Translations under genes and position numbers: made by a program
Notes under the pieces: generated by a model
The model's database searches: none
The model's input: only the letters and a program-made list of their open reading frames with translations
Told to the model about the DNA's origin: nothing
Source: an uncultured Pelagibacteraceae bacterium
GTDB taxonomy: Bacteria > Pseudomonadota > Alphaproteobacteria > Pelagibacterales > Pelagibacteraceae
NCBI GenBank assembly: GCA_902599805.1
Contig: CACKGP010000003.1
Coordinates: 1-64,000 of the forward strand
DNA: 64,000 nucleotides
Reading direction: 5' to 3'
Part shown: piece after piece, positions 63,491 through 64,000 of the stretch
How positions within the stretch are numbered: position 1 is the stretch's first letter
How the letters are laid out: every line of letters starts with the position of its first letter

Positions 63491-64000
63491 ATGAGTTTAA
63501 ATTACAAGGGACAAAACCTATTTATTGACAATATATCTATTAAAGGTATTGCGAATAAAAATATTACACCTTTTTATTTATATTCTTACAAAAAAATTAA
63601 AGATAATTTTGAAAATTTTTATAGTTACTTTAAAAAAGTAAATCCCCTAGTCTGTTTTTCTGTTAAGTCTAACTCGAATGTTTCTATTCTGACGGAGTTA
63701 GGAAAATTGGGATCTGGAGCTGACGTAGTATCTGAAGGTGAATTATTAAAAGCTTTAAAAGCTAAGATTAATCCCAAAAAAATTGTTTTTTCTGGAGTTG
63801 GAAAAACAAGCAGTGAATTACGTTTAGCTATTAAAAAAAGGGTTTTACTTATTAATGTTGAGTCTGAAAGTGAGGCATTGTTAATAAATAAAATATCAAG
63901 AAAAATGAATAGGGTAACTTCCATTGGTATTAGATTAAATCCAAATGTTGATGCAAATACTCTTTCTAAAATTTCAACAGGTAAACTTGATAGTAAATTT
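63491..64000 (+). CDS. lysA: Diaminopimelate decarboxylase, N-terminal part
   Basis: The first 170 codons are present; the rest lies past the right edge. It decarboxylates meso-diaminopimelate to lysine with PLP. The PLP lysine is in CFSVKSNSN (near residue 57), in a fold III barrel start FYLYSYKKIKDNF. The GADVVSEGELLKALKAKI and KIVFSGVGKTSSEL blocks match the family. It stands five bases after the LptM stop. With dapD/dapE at the other end, both window ends belong to the lysine route, although 60 kb apart. Confidence 0.95.
   Translation, partial: MSLNYKGQNLFIDNISIKGIANKNITPFYLYSYKKIKDNFENFYSYFKKVNPLVCFSVKSNSNVSILTELGKLGSGADVVSEGELLKALKAKINPKKIVFSGVGKTSSELRLAIKKRVLLINVESESEALLINKISRKMNRVTSIGIRLNPNVDANTLSKISTGKLDSKF

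Noticed and set aside
1..64000. CRISPR array, transposon, prophage or rRNA operon
   Set aside because: No evenly spaced repeats, no transposase/integrase/phage reading frame and no rRNA-like sequence was found anywhere in the window.

Overview
The window is a gene-dense, very AT-rich bacterial chromosome segment. It contains no transposase, integrase, phage gene, CRISPR array or rRNA, and no gene-free stretch longer than about 200 bases. The low GC, AGA-dominated arginine codons, many 1-14 base gene overlaps and alphaproteobacterial signature genes point to a SAR11 (Pelagibacterales) alphaproteobacterium. Those signature genes include class I lysyl-tRNA synthetase, the bolA-dnaJ-cobS-cobT cluster, the SUV3-like helicase-ferredoxin-CarD cluster, argH-lptM-lysA and a TAXI TRAP transporter. 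The genus was assigned from gene content and style, not by database comparison.

Layout. 1-2640: end of dapD, then dapE (lysine/diaminopimelate) and an HDAC-like amidohydrolase. 2641-5415 (minus): def-fmt-truA, then hsp20 with its own heat-shock-type promoter and a ROSE-like RNA thermometer. 5433-7341 (minus): two unrecognised envelope proteins. 7415-9020: aroK-aroB. 9013-12557: bolA, a DnaJ-domain protein, cobS and cobT. 12563-20933: queuosine-precursor transporter and L28, TauE permease, pyrD, lysS, trkH, an AmpG-type permease, an NlpC/P60 peptidase and two convergent micro-ORFs. 21131-23033: a dioxygenase/methyltransferase pair with atypical base and codon use, next to tRNA-Ser. 23137-31511 (minus): translation operon thrS-infC-rpmI-rplT-pheS-pheT-lepA. 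31521-39378: glycosyltransferase, alpha/beta hydrolase and gltDB. 39548-41891: uppP, tRNA-Arg, thiolase and two micro-membrane proteins. 42037-47587: an AceE pyruvate dehydrogenase carrying its own lipoyl domain, AceF, a DMT exporter and a thioesterase. 47590-52338 (minus): aminotransferase, TAXI receptor and fused TRAP permease. 52474-56375: helicase-TerB-FdxA-CarD. 56428-56499: a 23-residue, almost purely Lys/Arg peptide. 56701-61960: acyl-CoA synthetase, tRNA-Leu, DedA-DsbB-Coq7, HNH nuclease, esterase and TlpA-like thioredoxin. 61985-64000: argH-lptM-lysA (lysA cut by the window end).

Most content is core biosynthesis, translation and carbon/nitrogen entry. The least ordinary items are the lipoyl-AceE fusion, the hsp20 thermometer, an 18-bp palindromic operator before the TAXI receptor, phased repeats before aceE, five unannotated micro-ORFs, and the compositionally foreign two-gene cassette beside tRNA-Ser.
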